Assembly (NCBI RefSeq): GCF_001949125.1
Contig: NZ_MSTI01000076.1
Coordinates: 1-20,000 of the forward strand
From: Deinococcus marmoris
GTDB lineage: Bacteria; Deinococcota; Deinococci; Deinococcales; Deinococcaceae
Length of the DNA stretch: 20,000 nucleotides
Reading direction: 5' to 3'
Shown: positions 17,441-20,000 of the stretch, one piece after another
Layout of the letters: every line of letters starts with the position of its first letter
Position numbering within the stretch: position 1 is the first letter of the stretch
The notes under the pieces: model-generated
Databases searched by the model: none
What the model was told of the DNA's origin: nothing
What the model saw: only the letters and a program-made list of their open reading frames with translations
Position numbers and translations under genes: made by a program

Positions 17441-19235
17441 ATTCGTTGTGCGTGTGCTTGACGGCCAGTTCGCCCGCGCCGTGGTCCTGGTCCGCGTGAT
17501 CGTGATCGGCAGTCTGGGCCTGAGCGGCGTGATCGTGATCCGCGTCCGCACCGTCATGTTCATGGGGGATGCTGGCCTCGTCGCTCTGGAGTTTCTCCCG
17601 GATACTCCGGGCGGTCCAGGATGCCTGACCGACTTTGATCATCCGGGCCACGCTGGGCACACCCTTATCGTTGACCGCGATCAGCATGTAGTAGCCGGGC
17701 GGGGTGATGTTGGCGTTCAGGGTGTTGCCGGACTGGTTAAAACGCAGGGGCGTCAGGCGCTGTTCCATGTTGACGCCGTGGGTCACGCTGCCCAGGCGGA
17801 TCAGGTGCAGCTTGCTGATCTGGGCGCTGTCACCCAGACTGCCCAGGGCCACGTTAAAGCCCTGGTTGTAGCTGATCTGCTCTGGGGCCGAGTTGATGGC
17901 CGGACGGCGGGCGGGATTGCCCTGGGCGTCGAACAGGTACGGTGGGCTGAAGAATTCCACGTTGGGTTTGTTGATGGGATTGTTGGCCCTGAGCGGCGCA
18001 GCCTTGCTATCACAGCAGTAGCCACCGCCGCCTGAGGCCACGCGGCCATCGGGGAGCAGCAGCGCGAAGCTGTGGTACTGGCGGGTGACCTTTTGTGAAG
18101 CCAGGGTAGACCACTTCTGACTGCCCGGGTTCCACAGTTCGGCAGCGTACACGCCCGCATTGGCATCGTAGGCTGCGGTGCTGGTGGTGCCCCCGGTGGC
18201 CAGAACCTGACCGTCCGACAGAATGGTCAGGGTATGGTAGGTCCGTTTATTCTTCATGCTCTCCGTGGAGCTGACCTGCGGGACTGGGCCGTTCAGGTTG
18301 ATGACGCTGGCGGTAGTGCTGGCGTTCTGATTGCTTCCGGGCACCAGGTTGCTGCCCCCTGCTGTCAGGATCTTGCCCGTATCGTAGGTGGCGTAGCTGC
18401 CGTAATAGCGGTCGATCCCGTCGCGTTGTCCGGTGACGGTAATGTTGCCCGCCCCAGCGGTGTCCAGGTAGCTGAGTTGAGAGTTGGGTCCGGCGTAGAA
18501 GACCTTGCCGTTGGGTGCAGACTGGGTCCAGGGAAAAAAAGTGTTGTAGTTGCCGTTCCGGGCATTGGTCAGTTGCCGCCAGCCCGTGCCGTTGAACACC
18601 TCGGGCAAGTCGCTGAAGGTGCCGAGTGCCAGCACCTCGCCGCTGGCCAGTGCGGTGGCGCTGGAGTACCAGCGTTTCTGGGTCAGGTTCGCCAGTTTTT
18701 TCCAGGCGCTGGTTACGAAGTTGTATGCGAAGCTGGCCTGGATGCCCTCGCCTTCGCGGATGCTTCCGCCCACGACGATCAGGCTGCCGTCGGCGGCGTG
18801 GGTAAAGCCCGAGCAGAAGATGTCGTTGCCCAGTTTCTCGTCGATCCAGCGGTGCAGGTTGCTGGCCGGATTCCACAGGTCTACCCGCGTCTGAATCTGC
18901 TTGCTCACGTCGGCATACCACGCCTCGGCGCGGTCGTCGGTCACGCTGCTCCAGGTCATGAGTTGCCCGTCGGGGTTCAGGGCGGCCTGAATGGGAATCA
19001 GCGGCCACGGCACCACCGCGCTCCATTCGCCCTGATTCGCGCGGTTGGCGCTCCCCGAACCCGAGGCGTAGGTCGTGATCTGCACGCTGCTGAATTTGTC
19101 ATTGGCTGCGTCGCCTCCCCAGCCGTAATCGCCCGGAATGTAGGTCACGCAGTTGCCGCCCAGATTCAGGTTCTCGCAGGCTTTGATCTGGTAGCCAGCG
19201 GCCACTTGCAGGCTGCTGATGGTGTCGTTGTCCAC
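17439..19235 (-). CDS. Galactose-oxidase-like copper-radical oxidase, main part, 5' frameshifted
   Basis: This frame of 598 residues (first possible start GTG at 19235) begins inside a beta/gamma-crystallin repeat (NDTISS, NDKFSS) and continues as a kelch-type galactose/glyoxal-oxidase domain with a C-terminal DUF1929-like domain. Residues matching the copper-radical site of fungal galactose oxidase are all present: Cys141 (FCSG) and Tyr190 (RWYSSAT) for the thioether cofactor, Tyr387-His388 (RQYHSFALLLPDGRV) and His486 (VTHGVNMEQR). The enzyme should oxidise a primary alcohol or aldehyde and release H2O2. The substrate is unknown, and the stacking Trp of galactose oxidase appears to be replaced by Phe. 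A tail (558-596) with nine His may bind metal. The true N-terminus is in the neighbouring frame, joined through a one-base slip at 19237-19241. The TAA stop is contributed by an inserted repeat. Confidence 0.88.
   Translation of the reverse strand: MDNDTISSLQVAAGYQIKACENLNLGGNCVTYIPGDYGWGGDAANDKFSSVQITTYASGSGSANRANQGEWSAVVPWPLIPIQAALNPDGQLMTWSSVTDDRAEAWYADVSKQIQTRVDLWNPASNLHRWIDEKLGNDIFCSGFTHAADGSLIVVGGSIREGEGIQASFAYNFVTSAWKKLANLTQKRWYSSATALASGEVLALGTFSDLPEVFNGTGWRQLTNARNGNYNTFFPWTQSAPNGKVFYAGPNSQLSYLDTAGAGNITVTGQRDGIDRYYGSYATYDTGKILTAGGSNLVPGSNQNASTTASVINLNGPVPQVSSTESMKNKRTYHTLTILSDGQVLATGGTTSTAAYDANAGVYAAELWNPGSQKWSTLASQKVTRQYHSFALLLPDGRVASGGGGYCCDSKAAPLRANNPINKPNVEFFSPPYLFDAQGNPARRPAINSAPEQISYNQGFNVALGSLGDSAQISKLHLIRLGSVTHGVNMEQRLTPLRFNQSGNTLNANITPPGYYMLIAVNDKGVPSVARMIKVGQASWTARSIREKLQSDEASIPHEHDGADADHDHAAQAQTADHDHADQDHGAGELAVKHTHNE
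17494..17540 (-). repeat. Repeated 14-mer coding for the His/Asp-rich tail
   Basis: GCGTGATCGTGATC occurs at 17494-17507 and again at 17527-17540, exactly 33 bp apart, so the two copies stay in frame and encode two DHDH motifs. The tail probably grew by duplication. Confidence 0.7.
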
Positions 19236-20000
19236 GCCCCCACGCCGAATGCCTGTGCGCTGCCGCCAAACTGCCAGGCTTCATAGACCACAGCGGCGGG
19301 GGGGGCGGGCGTGATCTCGACGCTGTTAAACTTGTCGTTTCTCGCGTCCCCGACCCAGTCGTAGTCGCCGGGACCATAGGTGTAGCAATTCCCCTCAAGG
19401 TAACTTCCCTCGCAGAATCTGGCCTGGAAGCCCGCAACGACTTTCAGACTGCTGATGCTGTTGCCTCCCACACCCTCGAAGGGGAAATTGTAGGTTCCAG
19501 GCACCAGAGACCTCGAATTTCCACCGTACTTCCAGGCTTCAAATACGGTCACGGCCTGGGGCTTGTTGTTGCGGTCCACCAGCACCTCAACGCTCATGAA
19601 TTTATCGTTGAGGTTGGCGGGCAGCGCGGCGGCATCGCCTGGATTATACGTGTAGCAGGCACCCGAGAGATTCAGACCCGTGCAGAACCTGACGTAATAA
19701 CCCATCCCCACCTTGAAGCTGCTGATCGTTCCGGCAAGAGCGCCGCCAAAGTTGTAGATGCCTGGAATTGCCCCAAAGCTCTGTCCCTGAAAATTATTGT
19801 CAGTAGAAATCAGGACACCGAAAGACCTGGGCGGAAGCGCCTGAGCTTTGAGTGTGGTGGACTGCTTGCCAAGTTCCAGAGGCGTGATGGTGCCGTCTGA
19901 GGAAGCTGCGCCTGGAGGAGCGGACGGCGTAGCGCTCTGCTGGCAGGCGGTGATGCTTAGCCCAAGGGTTAAGACGACGAAAGCGCCAACTGATCTGACT
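19166..20000 (-). CDS. Lipoprotein signal plus beta/gamma-crystallin repeats (N-terminal part of the oxidase, frameshifted, 5' end outside window)
   Basis: The frame is open from the window edge at 20000, well beyond the first internal GTG at 19711. It begins VRSVGAFVVLTLGLSITAC, a lipoprotein signal with a lipobox ending at Cys (I-T-A-C), so only a few residues including the start codon are missing. After a Ser/Pro/Ala linker come repeats of beta/gamma-crystallin type: domain 1 (about 19800-19570), domain 2 (about 19555-19320) and the start of domain 3 (from about 19290). Each shows a Y/F-E-A/G-G pattern, an ISS or SISS motif and an NDKFxS motif; NDxxSS-type motifs bind Ca2+ in this family. 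The frame leaves homology at the C5 tract 19237-19241 and runs out at 19166. Joined with one extra base, the full protein is about 850 residues plus the missing N-terminal few. Confidence 0.82.
   Translation of the reverse strand, partial: VRSVGAFVVLTLGLSITACQQSATPSAPPGAASSDGTITPLELGKQSTTLKAQALPPRSFGVLISTDNNFQGQSFGAIPGIYNFGGALAGTISSFKVGMGYYVRFCTGLNLSGACYTYNPGDAAALPANLNDKFMSVEVLVDRNNKPQAVTVFEAWKYGGNSRSLVPGTYNFPFEGVGGNSISSLKVVAGFQARFCEGSYLEGNCYTYGPGDYDWVGDARNDKFNSVEITPAPPAAVVYEAWQFGGSAQAFGVGAWTTTPSAACKWPLATRSKPART
19237..19241 (-). other. Frameshift site in a homopolymer (C5 on plus, G5 on minus)
   Basis: Upstream the protein reads QAFGVG in one frame and downstream GVDNDTISSLQV in another. 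One more G in the run gives FGVGGVDNDTISSL, aligning with GVGGNSISSL at the same place in the preceding repeat. The site is therefore a one-base deletion, a sequencing error in a homopolymer, or a slippage-controlled joint. Confidence 0.8.

Overview
The window looks like chromosomal DNA of a Deinococcus species. This is inferred from the G+C-rich coding sequence and from the many start codons that sit 6-9 nt downstream of a TANNNT-type -10 box with no Shine-Dalgarno sequence. Such leaderless genes are known to be very common in Deinococcus. Secreted proteins with Pro-rich linkers and a Tat-exported phosphoesterase also fit. I see no rRNA, tRNA, CRISPR array, prophage or transposase gene.

Layout. 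1-1154: C-terminal end of a large secreted multidomain protein. 1261-2728: a stand-alone CBS-pair protein and a short-chain dehydrogenase. 2736-6464: housekeeping genes tsaB (-), gltA (+) and dnaG (-). 6716-7153: a small four-helix membrane protein of unknown function. 7271-10910: a leaderless 22-codon upstream ORF overlapping a 1192-residue signalling protein with a GGDEF domain, two STAND-like NTPase modules and C-terminal TPR-type helices. 10989-12411: a cupin (+), cutA (-) and a LapA-like membrane/coiled-coil protein (+). 12544-14339: accD and accA, overlapping by 4 bp, followed by a strong terminator. 14441-15955 (-): a Tat-exported metallophosphoesterase followed by an AhpC/TSA-like protein. 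16049-17148 (+): a DUF3006-like small protein overlapping a PPP-type phosphoesterase. 17283-17440: a 158-bp MITE-like repeat. 17439-20000 (-): a lipoprotein made of beta/gamma-crystallin repeats fused to a galactose-oxidase-like copper-radical enzyme with a His-rich tail, broken by a one-base frameshift. Its N-terminus lies just beyond the window edge.

Working together. AccD and AccA form the carboxyltransferase of acetyl-CoA carboxylase. GltA feeds the TCA cycle, DnaG primes replication and TsaB belongs to the t6A tRNA-modification machinery. The other genes are mostly single transcription units with their own leaderless promoters. The most unusual loci are the GGDEF/tandem-STAND/TPR protein with its overlapping leaderless upstream ORF, and the right end. 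There, a small repeat has apparently inserted into the last codons of the copper-oxidase gene, between its coding region and its terminator, with a 4-bp target duplication. Removing the repeat on paper restores a stop codon directly abutting the terminator.
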